Shown here piece after piece: positions 1 to 11,124 of a stretch of DNA of 64,000 nucleotides. Position numbers and translations under genes: made by a program. The stretch spans positions 186,001-250,000 of the forward strand of contig SAUG01000020.1 in assembly GCA_011316305.1 (NCBI GenBank). Reading direction: 5' to 3'. The notes beneath the pieces are model-generated. The model was not told the DNA's origin. It did no database searches and worked only from the letters and a program-made list of their open reading frames with translations. The stretch comes from Rusavskia elegans (lineage: Eukaryota > Ascomycota > Lecanoromycetes > Teloschistales > Teloschistaceae). Numbering within the stretch: position 1 is the stretch's first letter; each line of letters begins with the position of its first letter.

Positions 1-1245
1 GCTTCCGATGTCCCAACAAACTGCTGCCATGTTTCGTAGAAGAGACCAAGCCCCATTGCTCGACAGAAGCTTCTGACGCGAGAGCGTTGAATGAGAGACT
101 CGGAGACATGAGGCGGTTTGGTGGCACCGTTAGTGTGTATAACCCTATCTCATGAAGTCAGTCTACTCAAACAATGTAGCGCTAAATAGATATAGCCAAT
201 GCTGCGTTGTGATTTCCTGCTGGTACGACTTACCAGCCGTTCTTCCTTCGTAATGGAGCCCCCGGAGCGCTGTTGAGATTCACGAGCTTCACATATCGAT
301 TCATGATGGGAAACGGTAGCTCTGCCTAAGTAGTGCTGTGGCTCACGGATTTGGGCGGATATCCTCAAAGGAGGCATCGTGGCGGGTAATGTATGAGATG
401 GCTCTCAAAACCAAGCCTTTTGAAAAACAGCCCTGGGTAAGTATTACTCCAAAATAGCAATCGATGCATAGATACGAGATGGTCCAAACAAGCTCTGGCA
501 TGATAAAAGCGAGAGCGACTAATGAAAGGAGGCGAGTGGACGGAGGAGGGAAGCAGCAGATGCAAAATGCAATAAAAGACCTCGACGCCAATCACCAATC
601 GATCGACAAGCATGATGGCTGTGACCCACGACAGCTGGCTGAGGCGAAGCTTGGGGAGGGAAGGGGGCGTGTCCCAGGAAAGCGTGAAGGACAGAGTACT
701 TTTGCGATTCCGAAGCTTCTATGGCCACATCAGGATCTTGACATGTTGACATAATGGTTATCCTATGCGCCGGTGGGGTCTTCGATTTGGCTGGGCAGTC
801 GAGGTATCGAACGCCCACCCCACCAGTCGAAGGCATACCCGCTCATCTTATCGAAAGCAAAAGATGACCGATCAGGCTCCCGATTGCAATCAACATTATG
901 TCCCTTAATTGCAGATGCAAGCTTCAATCATCGTGGCGTGGTGTGGAATGAAGCAAACTCACAGGGATGATGAAACTTTAGGTGTTGCAGAGCTTAAGGT
1001 ACCTTAGAGACTCCGTGTCTTAGGCGCCGAACATGCAGGACAGGCTTAGCGCCTTGGCAACGAATACTAGCCGCTAAGCCTAAATTAACCGCTTTCCAAT
1101 TTCCATCGCGGGCAGGCGCCAAGGTGTCTGCAACGAGCCATTAATATTCACTTTCTGCAATCTCTTTCGAACTGGGTCGCCTGTTGCTTTGCGAGTCTAG
1201 ATATAGGCTCTGGAGTACCAAATGGCTGGATGATTTCCTTACGGC
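1..1245. other. No supported gene; one copy of a short dispersed repeat
   Basis: Only short overlapping open frames on both strands occur here and none shows a family signature or a consistent intron structure. Positions about 776-840 hold a copy of a short repeat (core GTTCGATACCTCGACTGCC on the minus strand) that recurs near 3.6 kb, 21.0 kb and 62.9 kb. The rest is ordinary base composition with no RIP signature. Confidence 0.5.
776..840 (-). repeat. Dispersed short repeat, copy 1
   Basis: Read on the minus strand, this stretch contains GTTCGATACCTCGACTGCC followed by CAGCCAAATCGAAGAC. Related sequence is seen at about 3606-3664 (minus), 20,941-21,050 (plus, tandem) and 62,930-62,955 (plus). 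Its nature is unknown. The same short peptide pattern (GSRGIERP) appears in spurious frames of copies 1 and 4, so it could mislead gene callers. Confidence 0.55.
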
Positions 1246-2493
1246 ATGAGGCTGAAGCCTACAATCGTCCTGGGCCGGCTTGATAACCGCCCAGAGTCCT
1301 CGTCCCGTACGCTACTTCAGTCGACGAGTTTCTGGATAATTCTGTGCTACTCCGTCTTTTACTTAGCAACATATCAATACTGCAGCCATGCGTACACTCA
1401 CGACCCCACATCCTTCTTTTTCGATCCATCCAAGGGCTATCAGCGGGTGTATTCCTTGAAGCGGGAAAAGCAAGCCGACGCATTCATCGACGCGGCCAAT
1501 CGGTCTGCGCGCCAGCCCAGCTCGCAGTCAAGCCCTTCAATATGCCTCGGGGTCGCTACCATAGCTCGCACCAAGGAGCAGTACATTCGTCGCACCGTCG
1601 GCTCCCTACTCGAAGGTCTCACCGACGACCAACGAGGCAGCATCCATTTAGCCGTCTTCTTCGCTCAAACCGATCCCTCTCAACACCCAATCTACAATGA
1701 ACCTTGGCTCAAGAATCTCGCAAACGAGATACTACAGTACGACGTCAGCAATGAAACCATGGCACGTCTGCACGCGCTCGAGGAAAACCACCACTTCTGG
1801 AATAAGTCAATGTTCGACTACCAGTACCTCTTGAAAAAGTGTGTCGATACTGGGTCAGATTGGATCATGATCGTCGAGGATGACGTGCTTGCAAAAGAGG
1901 GATGGTATATTCAGGCAACGGATGCACTAAGAGATATACAAATGCGGATGAAGAGACACGAATGGCTATACCTGCGCCTGTTCTACACAGAAAAGCTTTT
2001 TGGATGGAACAGCGAGGAATGGCCTCAGTATCTTGGGTGGTCTATACTCGCCTTTGTCGTCACAGCCACGACGTTGGTTATCAGCCGAAGCTATTCTCGT
2101 CGCCTACGCAAGCACTTGTCCAACATATCCATCATCGTTGTATGTTGCTTATGTCTACCCGCTACAATACTGCTGTATTTCATGGCTGGCCGAGTCTCGA
2201 TGCATCCTCCACCGTCGGGACTGCACAGAATGGAGCAATTCGGTTGCTGTTCTCAAGGCCTTATATTCCCTCGGCTGATTGTACCCCGAGCGATGGACAC
2301 CGTCAAACATGCCACCAATCAGCGCTTCTATGTTGATATGACGTTGGAGAGATGGGCCAATTCCGAAGGTCTTCCTCGCTTTGCACTCGTTCCTCCGCTA
2401 CTCCAGCATGTGGGCTCGAAGAGCTCTAAAGGCTCCAAATTTGACCAAGGTGCAAATAGTATATGGAACTTTGCATTCGAGAACTATGCATAA
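1246..2493 (+). CDS. PGAP4-like membrane glycosyltransferase
   Basis: A single-exon frame of 415 aa starting at the first ATG. It has an N-terminal membrane anchor (about residues 28-44) and a glycosyltransferase core with an acidic EDD motif at 211-213 inside a WIMIVEDDVLAKEGW-type context, which would bind the metal and nucleotide sugar. Two closely spaced hydrophobic segments follow (about 262-281 and 293-314), then a C-terminal catalytic portion. A transmembrane hairpin inserted inside a GT-A-like domain is the architecture known for PGAP4/TMEM246, the Golgi enzyme that adds GalNAc to GPI anchors. Fungal homologues are common, but their substrate is less clear. The family call rests on topology plus the EDD motif. 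The donor and acceptor are inferred, not shown. The frame is intact and no introns are needed. Confidence 0.75.
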   Translation: MRLKPTIVLGRLDNRPESSSRTLLQSTSFWIILCYSVFYLATYQYCSHAYTHDPTSFFFDPSKGYQRVYSLKREKQADAFIDAANRSARQPSSQSSPSICLGVATIARTKEQYIRRTVGSLLEGLTDDQRGSIHLAVFFAQTDPSQHPIYNEPWLKNLANEILQYDVSNETMARLHALEENHHFWNKSMFDYQYLLKKCVDTGSDWIMIVEDDVLAKEGWYIQATDALRDIQMRMKRHEWLYLRLFYTEKLFGWNSEEWPQYLGWSILAFVVTATTLVISRSYSRRLRKHLSNISIIVVCCLCLPATILLYFMAGRVSMHPPPSGLHRMEQFGCCSQGLIFPRLIVPRAMDTVKHATNQRFYVDMTLERWANSEGLPRFALVPPLLQHVGSKSSKGSKFDQGANSIWNFAFENYA

Positions 2494-3849
2494 TATCAGG
2501 TGGTCAGAATATCTGCAGTAGTCAGTCCCGCGTGATCTCCTTATGTGAAAGCTCGTTGCTTGTTGAGGACGAGGATCCATCCGTCTTCTTGCGGGCTTAC
2601 ACGGTTGGTGTTGAGTTAGTAGAGAAGCCTCGGGACTTATCATCCCGATGGAGGCTACCGGCCTGCCAAAACCCCTATGCGTGTTAATCCGATTACAATC
2701 TCCTGGTTTGCGGCGTATGTGATCTTGCGCGGTCGAGAGGCTTAATTTGCGTCCGATAACCTGCGTGGTTAGGAATGCCTTTTTGGATTGATTAGCTCGA
2801 AAAGGTTCCGCTTTCAGAAATATCATTTGCTAACATCTTCATCAACTGTGAGCTTCGAATACAACGTCGTATCGACGGCTCCAAGAACCCGTATCTCTAC
2901 TTTCTTAGCAATGCTCGATCACCGCTCACTTCCGTTTTTCAACTGGAAAGTCTAATCTCTGCTGCTTTTCATCTCATTCGTGCTGACCCAACAAAGAACG
3001 CTCACGGCAGGGAAGAGACTCCAGAACTTTCAAGCAATTTGCTTGAAGCATCATCTTAGGTAGTGGCTCGCGTCATGTTAGATCACAAAATGGTATTCCC
3101 GACAATTGGATGATCGAAATCATCGCAATTTTTTAAATACCCATTTCCAGGGCGTTTGCATGCAGCCTCTCTGCCCGTGGCTCTGAGAGACTAAGCTAGA
3201 TGCAGGTGCATCCTGTATGTGCACAGCATTGCTGAGTAATACGGTACTGTAACGTTGCCGAATTGTGGGAAGTCTGGTGCAATTATGATTGCAGAAACCC
3301 ACAGCGGAAAGAATGCGGCTCCTACTTGCAGCTGTACGCTCATGCAGTGCTTTTTCTAGCGATATTCGGTGGATGTCGGTGACCAGATCTGGGGTTAGCG
3401 CACATTTTTATGTTCAACCGCGTCAAGACTTGACGAGCTTTAGTTTTCGTGACTATCGGCTAACGCATCATCTTGCCTTTCAGAGACCTTAGGAGTGGAA
3501 CGTGAGGTAGGAAACCACTGACTCTGCGATTGGCTCTACTTTACGAGCAGGCTCGGTACCAGACACGAATGGTCATGACGAGGTTCTAACCCATACACTG
3601 GTGCGGTCCCCGATCTCGCTGGCAGTCAAGGTATTGTATGCCCACTACGTCAGTCAAAGGGATGAAGTTTGTTCTGGAAGCTCCGAAGTTGGACATTCCT
3701 GTTGGGTGGAGGGATGATATATGACGCGACGTATGTTCTCGGGACGATATCAACCATCGATAATCCCCGTCCAGGGGAATCGCCGTGCCACTCGCTTTTC
3801 CCATCTAGCGATATCCAGTCTACAAGTCAAGAATATCAACTGACCTACC
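2494..3849. other. Intergenic; dispersed repeat copy near 3.6 kb
   Basis: No coding signature was found on either strand. Positions about 3606-3664 hold a diverged copy of the dispersed repeat described at 776-840, also in minus orientation. Confidence 0.45.
3606..3664 (-). repeat. Dispersed short repeat, copy 2 (diverged)
   Basis: On the minus strand it reads ACAATACCTTGACTGCCAGC, with roughly 70 percent visual identity to copy 1 across about 60 bp. It lies about 190 bp upstream of the sulfotransferase pseudogene start. Confidence 0.4.
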
Positions 3850-4747
3850 ATGTCCTCTTCCCCCACAAGCAACGGCAAGACTATGTCCACCAACGGCTTC
3901 CAGGCTCACTCAGGCAGCCCCAAGTCCACGAACGGCGGGCCCCGCGTCCTCGAATACACCGACGCACAGCACGCCGAAGACGCATCCCAACTCATCATCA
4001 GCGCGCATGGCTACAAACACCGGCTCGTCGATGGCGTTGTCATGCCACCGTACATCACCCCCTCGCGCTACCATCTCTCGCGCACGCTGGATAGCGCTGG
4101 GCGGAAATCCAGCCGCGCAGGCCTGCAGGTATGTCTATATAGCGCGAAACCCAAAAGATGTGTGCGTTAGCTACTATCGGTTTGAGAGCGGGAAGAGTTG
4201 GAGCGGATTCTTTAAGCCGGACTAGGAGCTGTGGTTGAACATGTTTTGTGGGGGAGAGGTGCAGCGGGGAGATTGGTTCGAGCATGCTTTGAGTTGGTGG
4301 CGCGCGGGCCGGGAGCAGAACGGACAAGGCGACATCCTGTTCCTGACTTTCGAGGGTTTGAAGCGGGATACCGCAGGGCAGATCAAACGAATTGCGGAGT
4401 TCTTGAAGGTGGACGTGACGAAGGAGAGGCTTGATGGTGTGGTCAAAAAGATTGGGTTTGAGGAGATGCAGAAGACATCGTTCAGCGGGTTGAAGGATGT
4501 GAAGGAATTTAACGAGTTTTTCCGCAAGGGCGAGATTGGCAGCTGGAAGGATCAATTCACGGTTAGGCAGGCGGAGGAGTTTGATAAGTTGTACGCGAAG
4601 AGAATGAAGGGAAGTGGCTTGGATTTCGTGTTCGAGTGGGTGTTTCATAGTGGCGTCCAAAAGCTGGTATTCTGGGTCCCTGCGATTTTGACATGCCAAA
4701 AATCCCCTTGCACTGTCTTTCGAACACGAGTCCCTTGGTGTCTTTGA
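3850..4747 (+). pseudogene. Broken cytosolic-type sulfotransferase
   Basis: Sulfotransferases transfer sulfate from PAPS to alcohols or amines. The N-terminal frame from ATG 3850 carries a family-like segment (KHRLVDGVVMPPY). The second frame carries the 3'-phosphate binding motif YVYIARNPKDVCVSYY (near 4129-4176) and the region RGDWFEHALSWW, then a C-terminal stretch ending at 4747. Three lesions are visible. The PAPS-binding P-loop (normally PKSGTTW, lying between these two regions) is missing, consistent with an internal deletion of roughly 90 codons. The reading frame changes between about 4085 and 4125. A TAG at 4223-4225 interrupts the frame just after FFKPD. A good-looking GTATGT at 4130 cannot repair this by splicing. 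It is most likely non-functional. Confidence 0.8.
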
Positions 4748-5370
4748 CAATGCTTTGCAATGCAAATTTGTTGCCGTTGATATGAATTCCGTTCTGGTTT
4801 TCTACTAATGCTTCCTGTTTATTTCTCTCCTTTACTCTTCGCGTCATTTTCTTATTTTGGATGTTTAATCACCGGATGAAAACCTCATTCCTACCAAGAT
4901 ACCAGGCCAGGGTTTGAAGGTGGTGTCCCTACCACGGACATCCCCTGCGACCACAATCTCTTCTTCGGACGGCGCCAGCTCCTCTGCCTTGCAGGCGCGC
5001 TCCTCGTCCCGCCGTAAGACCCTAATCCTCGACGAAACCACCTGAGCCGTGGATAGGGCTACCGACGCCCAGGTCTATCATTCTACACATCAGCATCTCG
5101 GAGACAGCACAGTATGCACATTGAATATGGTTGTTGATGGCGATCACAACGTGGTTGCGAGTCACTGGAGGGTCATTGAACCTGGTACGCCGTGAGGTGT
5201 GAGAGATATGAGAGGCTGCTTACGTGACATGGTCCGGGTGAGCGGTGATGCGAAAGAGTGTATGAAAATTGCTCTGAGGCCGGAGAAGCGGTCAAAACAA
5301 GACGACGGGAGATTCTTCCATCCCCTCTGTTTCGAAACAATCAATTTGGAGAAGGAACGCAACCTTTAAC
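4748..5370. other. Intergenic between convergent sulfotransferase-like loci
   Basis: This is the 3' flank of the pseudogene on the plus strand and of the minus-strand P-loop gene. No supported coding sequence or structural element was seen. Confidence 0.4.
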
Positions 5371-6557
5371 TCAATGGAACCGACGCTCCCTGAGATACTT
5401 GTAATCCTCCATCGCCAAATCAATGTATCGAGCCATACTGTTCCCCACCTCGTCACCAAATTCCTCCCGCAACTTCTCTTGCTCAACAGAGGTTTCAATC
5501 TCATAATCGCGTCGCTTGCCTCTGATTATTCCCGTCGAATCCCACACCGTGGATTTGAAGCTACTGATCACAGGTCCTTTGTCCGCTCTGTACGCTTTTG
5601 GTGTTGGTTCCCACGAAGTCTGGAGGTGCTGCTCGTCAATCCCCAATCTTGCACAAAGGTGTGAAGCGAATTCGGGCGAATTTATCAGATCGTCGCTGTC
5701 AATGACAAGAACAGACGTTGCACTTTCCCCGGTAGCGTTGCTAACGTACCAGTCATAGACCAGCCTAAGCCACCGGAGCGAAGCATGAACGGGCCAGTCT
5801 TCGTCATGAATACTGATCTCTGACTTCCCTTTCTGCGCAGCCCGGTAGAAAGAAGGAATCATGAGTGCCGGATGGCGGAAAAGGATAAGGGGTGTCATGC
5901 TTTTAAGGAAGCTGTCCGGGAGCACAGTCGGGTTTGTCCTAGGCGCTGGCGAGGAGGTGAGAGAGTTGGATGAACCGCCGGAGCTTGGACTTAATACGAT
6001 GCGGTCAACAACCACGGGACAAGCCTTGACAGTACGAGTGACGTCGGCAGGAATGTTCTGCGCGACGATATTTGGGTCCATGAAAAAATAGACGTGCTCC
6101 TTGACGAATGGCATTTTCCCCTGCGCAGTGCCTCCCGGTTAGTTGAATGCAATTTCGAACGATGGAACGAGATAGTACCTGTTTCTCTGCCGATGCAACC
6201 TCATCGAGCAGACGGTCAAAGGCGATTTGATAAGTCTCACCACGTTTCGCGTCCTCACGAGTCCGTGGAACAGCATCAGGGCCTCGTGTTCGACATACCA
6301 AGGCCTCAGGCCCAAGGAAGTAGGCGTCGAGCATCACATAGTCATTGCAAACTTGGCATACTGGTTAGCTTGTGAGTTCTTGGATGAGGATTTGCGAATA
6401 CACAGTCTACGAAGGGCAGTAAAATAGAAGATTTCCTGCGTACCAAACAAGATTACGTACCTAGCTCAGGATGCTTTGCAAGCATGGTTGTAAGCACATT
6501 TGAAGTGGTGCGCGCGTGGGTGAAAAGGAAGAAACGCTTTGGAGACTCGGCCGCCAT
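5371..6557 (-). CDS. Sulfotransferase-like P-loop protein (three exons)
   Basis: Proposed exons are 6557-6461, 6360-6179 and 6120-5371, giving 342 aa. Intron 1 (6460-6361, GTACGT...CTAACCAG) and intron 2 (6178-6121, GTACTA...GCGCAG) restore one continuous frame. The N-terminus, FLFTHARTTSNVL, occupies the place of the phosphosulfate-binding loop of fungal sulfotransferase-like P-loop proteins. The downstream blocks FVKEHVYFFMDPN, LFRHPALMIPSFYRA and LRWLRLVYDWYV are the usual landmarks of this fungal family, and the DSDDLI segment precedes the C-terminal Cys-poor tail. Family members are usually annotated only as hypothetical or P-loop NTP hydrolase-like. A true sulfotransferase activity is inferred from the fold. 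It converges on the sulfotransferase pseudogene and is divergent from the MFS gene. Confidence 0.72.
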
Positions 6558-7420
6558 CGCAGGACTCTTGTATCACACGAGTGGGCGAGGACTACACTTG
6601 ATCACAGGCTTAATCGTCCCGAGCAGGGCTGCGAGCACATGAGAGGCATATGAAAGCTCGAGCAGTCACTGAGTCAGTCGTCAGCCCGTCAACCTCTTGG
6701 TTGATTCAAGTCAGCCGAATGTTCATCGCTGGATATCAGCCAATGATATGTAGGAGAAAGCCACGTAATATATATCCATCTGTTATTGTTGGCGTATTTA
6801 GCTCCGAGCTGACCCGGCTGCAAGGTTGCATTGGAAAGCCTAGATCAAAGAGTCCTTCCAGTCGACCGTGTATGTCCGATACACAATTTCCAAGTCTTTC
6901 TTTTTGATAGAGCGAGCCGGGGGTCAGCCAAGACTTCCGATTCGTAAGGACTGGAACATCGGCTGAAACGCCACATCATGCGAGATGGAGACCCATCCAC
7001 GGATTGGGTCGTTCCAAAATTGGAGCGGCCCAGCCAACTGCAAAGGATCCATCGAGAAGCGCAATGAGATCACTGTGATCCTCAGTATGATATCATCTTC
7101 TTCTGGGCTATCTCGCCGTCCCACTACTCTACTCCGCATTGAAGTGGTGTAGGACCATCGTTAAAACGAGATCCCTCATCGAGGTACCGGCTGTTATGTG
7201 CCTCTTATTGCGATTGATTCTTGTTCTCACGAGGCTACTACAGAATTGACCAGGCACTTTCCATCGATAAGCTCTTCGAATTGTGCACTCAAGGCGGTCA
7301 ATAAACGTTTACGGTACGTTGTTCATTCCTACCGCGATTGACGGCATGCCGCTGCCCTGCATTACCTTCGTAGAAATTCAGATTCCCGTGGCTAGCTTCT
7401 CAAGCCTTTCATGATAAGCT
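6558..7420. other. Divergent intergenic region between the P-loop gene and the MFS exporter
   Basis: About 860 bp separate the two divergent start codons, so it may hold both promoters. No open frame with family features, no repeat and no RNA gene was recognised. Confidence 0.4.
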
Positions 7421-9666
7421 ATGGCATACACCTCGCAGCAACCAGCTCTTGAGGTCCGCCAGTCTCTGGGGCACCAAGCGGATATAGCTGAGAACACCCC
7501 ATTACTTTCTGCGGCACCGGCCCTGAAACCGAGCCGGTCTGGGATCGGTTCATGGGTACAGACTTTGTGGACAGGACGCAAGGAAAGGAGTTCCGTAGAA
7601 AATGGAACTATCGAGGCGCCAAATGAAACCTATGATGGTGACAATGAAATTGAAAAGAACAAGTCATTACTCAAAGGGTTTTTTGTTATACTTCTATTAG
7701 GTAAGCAATGTCAAGCCTCGTGACCATTGAGTAGTAGTAATCCAAGATTACTCGTCGTGTAGGGGTGTATCTTGCAAGTGCAGATGCTGTATTAGTCTTG
7801 GCCACATATGGGAATATCGCTTCCCAACTAGGGGAGCTCCACAACGCTGTATATATACTGACAGCCTACCACATTGGAGTCTGCTTAGCCCAGCCGCTGT
7901 ACGGCAAGTTGAGCGACATCTTCGGACGGAAGTCCACTCTGTTGGTTGCCTATGGCATCTTTGCGGTGGGAACCGCTCTCTGGTGCGTCCAGATTTCTCT
8001 CCCCCACCCTGGTGACCACCCGTGTCGAGATAGTTTCTATCGTCCTATCGAATGCAGAGAGGGAATCTAAACCGTCTGGGAAGCTGACGAAAAGCCTCTG
8101 AACTAGCGGACTGGGTAAGTCCGTCGCTCAAGTAGCCATTGGAAGAACCATCACGGGTATTGGTGGTGCCGGAATGGTAGTACTGGTGAGCATCATAATT
8201 ATCGGTAAGTACACTCTGACTTTTGTTCTCTTCAAGATGCTCTGACTCTCATTGGCCTTCAATTAATGCATATAGATCTCGTCCCGCTTGATGATGTGGC
8301 GCGATGGAGGTCGTACGTATACGTCGTCGCCACACTAGGTAGATCATCTGGCGCTCCTCTGGGCGGTTTACTCAATGATACCGTCGGATGGCGATGGACC
8401 TTCATTGTACAAAGTCCCTTGGCCGTACTGGCGTTGCTCATTGTTTTGTGGGGAATGCCTGCATTGAGTACACCAGGAAACGATACCTCCGACTTTCCCA
8501 GCACATCACCCCCATCCAAGTTAAAGCGAGTCGACTTTATGGGATCTATCGCACTCGCCGTCTCGATAACCGCTTTTCTGCTGGCCTTGAATCTTGCAAG
8601 CAAACGCCTCCAATTCGACTCGCTGCTTGGCGGTATAATTGGTATATGGATTGGCTCTGCCATCTTGTTTGGGCTCATAGAAGTGCTCTGGGCTCGAGAG
8701 CCGATTTTTCCGTTGCAGATTCTATTGAATAGGGGTGTAGTATCTTCATATCTTCTACAAGGCCTTCAGGGTGGGGCCCAAGTTAGTGTGAGGTAGTCGG
8801 TGTCTGACTCAGGAAGGTCTCGCTGACAGAGCACCAACACAGATGGTCTCAACCGTCGCATTATATTTTGTGATTTCGGACCGAGCTTCCAACACCGTGG
8901 CATCTCTCCGTCTTATACCCGCGATTGTAGGCAACGCGTGTGGTACTCTCTTGACAGGCACGATCATCAGACAGTTGGTCTTGCTTTTCTCGCAAACAGT
9001 ACCGACCCTAATAATCATATGTTCCACAGCACTGGCCGCTACAAGTCCCTTATCATCGCCGGTTGCACGTCTAGCTGCATCGGCTTCCTCCTGCTGATCC
9101 TCCGCTGGCACGGCCATACCAACTTATGGGAATCCTTCTACACTGTATTCTGCGGATTTGGAACCGGGATATCCACCTCAGCCGTCTTCATGGCTCTCAA
9201 TGCCAGTATCACTAAGGAACAGTCCGCCGTGGCGAGTTCAGGCTTTTATCTTTCGGGAACTCTAGGAGAAGTGGTTTTCATCAGCCTATCTACAGCTGGA
9301 CTGCAGACTACCATTAAGAAAGTCCTAAACAGGCGATTTCGGGGCCTGGTAGATAGGGCGGAGGTATTTGATCTACTTATTGAAACCTTCCCTCTCCACT
9401 CTGTCTACAAGCTAAAACGACTGTCTAGGTCATCCGCAGGGTCACCGCTAGCACGGAAAACATTTGGGAATATCCTTTGCGCATTTCAAATGTTGTGGTC
9501 GCTGCATATTTGCAGGGCCTCAACTACGCTCATGGTAGATATCTCCGCGCAGCTTTCCTCCTAGACTATGTGCGTTGACAAATAACTAGTGGTATCGCTT
9601 GCTGCCGCCTTGTTGGCTCTTGTAATCGCTGTCACACTTCAAGAAAGGAGATTGGTCAGGGAGTAA
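7421..9666 (+). CDS. MFS exporter of the DHA2/vacuolar amino-acid-permease type (eight exons)
   Basis: Exons are 7421-7700, 7763-7982, 8107-8204, 8276-8781, 8843-8973, 9030-9363, 9429-9534 and 9590-9666, giving 583 aa. Every junction uses GT...AG and keeps frame. The introns are 52-124 bp, five of them 65 bp or less. After a hydrophilic N-terminus of about 85 residues, the protein has the MFS motif A (YGKLSDIFGRK), the segment GRTITGIGGAGM, then DLVPLDDVARWRSYV and GRSSGAPLGG, the landmarks of fungal drug:H+ antiporters of the 14-helix DHA2 group. A helix-rich C-terminus ends LVIAVTLQERRLVRE. It should export small molecules or act at the vacuole. The substrate cannot be told from sequence. 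The adjacent sulfotransferase-like genes make a metabolite-related role possible but unproven. Confidence 0.85.
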
Positions 9667-11124
9667 CAAACATGGGTATGGTACTTTGACCTGAAACTTC
9701 ATGGAGCCAAACAAGGACTCTGCAGTCTGTTGATGATGTGCGAGCAGTTTTCGGGGAACTAGATCCTCTCGTGCGGTTGGCAAGGCTGTCTTTCTTGGTC
9801 ATGTCTCGAATTGATCGAGAAGCGCACATAGGGATAGTGAGACGGCATTAGGACTTATCAATGGACAGCAATCGCAAATAGCTCGTTTTGTGTACGTCTT
9901 TCTACCGACAAGGCCAAAACCCCAGTGAGCCACATGCTTCGCTATACCTTGATGGGAGAAAGCGTATTTGGGCATCTGCGTCAAGACTGATAAAAGGTTA
10001 TATAAGCTTGCTGCTATTCACAGCCAGCCAGCCGTTATCTTTTTCGCTGCTAGGGTCTTCGATTCAGTTTTCAGGGGCTCGGCGAGCAGAAAAATCCGGA
10101 CACTAAGCCTATCGTCTTATACAATTGGTTGTTACCCTGTTTTGCTGAGGTTTGAGTACTTATTGTTCGCGCACCGCAAGGACGTCTTCTCTGGGGAGAA
10201 GGTTCTGTATACCAGGTGCGTTCCTGGAACACGTACATCCGTTGGAGATGCTCGGGGCAAACGCACAGTTAAGTGGGTATTCCACTAGCCCAGCGAAGTG
10301 GATGATGAGGTGAGACTGCCTCACCCTATCAAATAGTAGATCTCGCCACATGATGCGCCATCATCCATCCAACTCATCTGGCAGCGGCTGCGGCGAAGTT
10401 GTAAGCTGTTTAGCAATAGTCAAGGGGGTTTTCTTTCGGACAAGGACTTAATATTCATTGACCGTAGGCTCATTCGCACCATTTACCCCTCCACTTTTGT
10501 CGCACAATTCTGCACGATGATTGGACTTCTTTGAGTTATGCTAAGATCTAGCGGCCTCGGCGGCCAAGACAGCATTTGACTGCGGAGAGCTGTTCCGTCA
10601 TTGCAACTAGCGCCGAGTTCTGTCACGGATGAGTAAGCTGAGGCAGTAGTGGCTTGGCGAGAGTAGGGCTCGCCCTGGGCTTGCCCTAGGCTTTCAGTAC
10701 TTCATGATCATCCTGTTAAAAGTAGCGCACACTCTTTGATACTGGTCGAAGTTGTTCTCAACTCCGACAAATACGAGTACGTAGTCAAGGCGTCGCGGTA
10801 GGAAACCCTCGATCGCAAATACAATGCGGCAGAAGCGCCGGATATATTTGGTGCTGGCACGGGACTAAGCAGCGCACAGCCCCTTTTACTAATCCTCTGG
10901 CCGTCTTCCTCTACATCTTTCTTAAGTCTGCGGTCCATCTATCTCCGTTCACTTCGTAGGTCACTGTTCTGGCGAATACCGGATTTGTTGTGAGGATCAA
11001 CTGCTCGGTGACGTATGAGGCGTAGTCACTGCCCGCTTGAAGTTAAGGAGCACAACATCTTAGATCCTAGAAAGAGACCGCCAAGTATTGCAGACAATAG
11101 ACCGGTCCATTTCTCGTGGCCACA
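9667..11124. other. Intergenic, nothing supported
   Basis: About 1.46 kb with only short unsupported frames. A GC-rich imperfect palindrome (GCGGCCTCGGCGGCC) lies near 10,551. No tRNA, repeat array or transposon end was recognised. Confidence 0.4.

Noticed and set aside
4126..4140. GTATGT splice donor inside the sulfotransferase locus
   Set aside because: Using it would remove part of the YVYIARNPKDV block, which is clearly coding in the neighbouring frame; no acceptor restores the P-loop.
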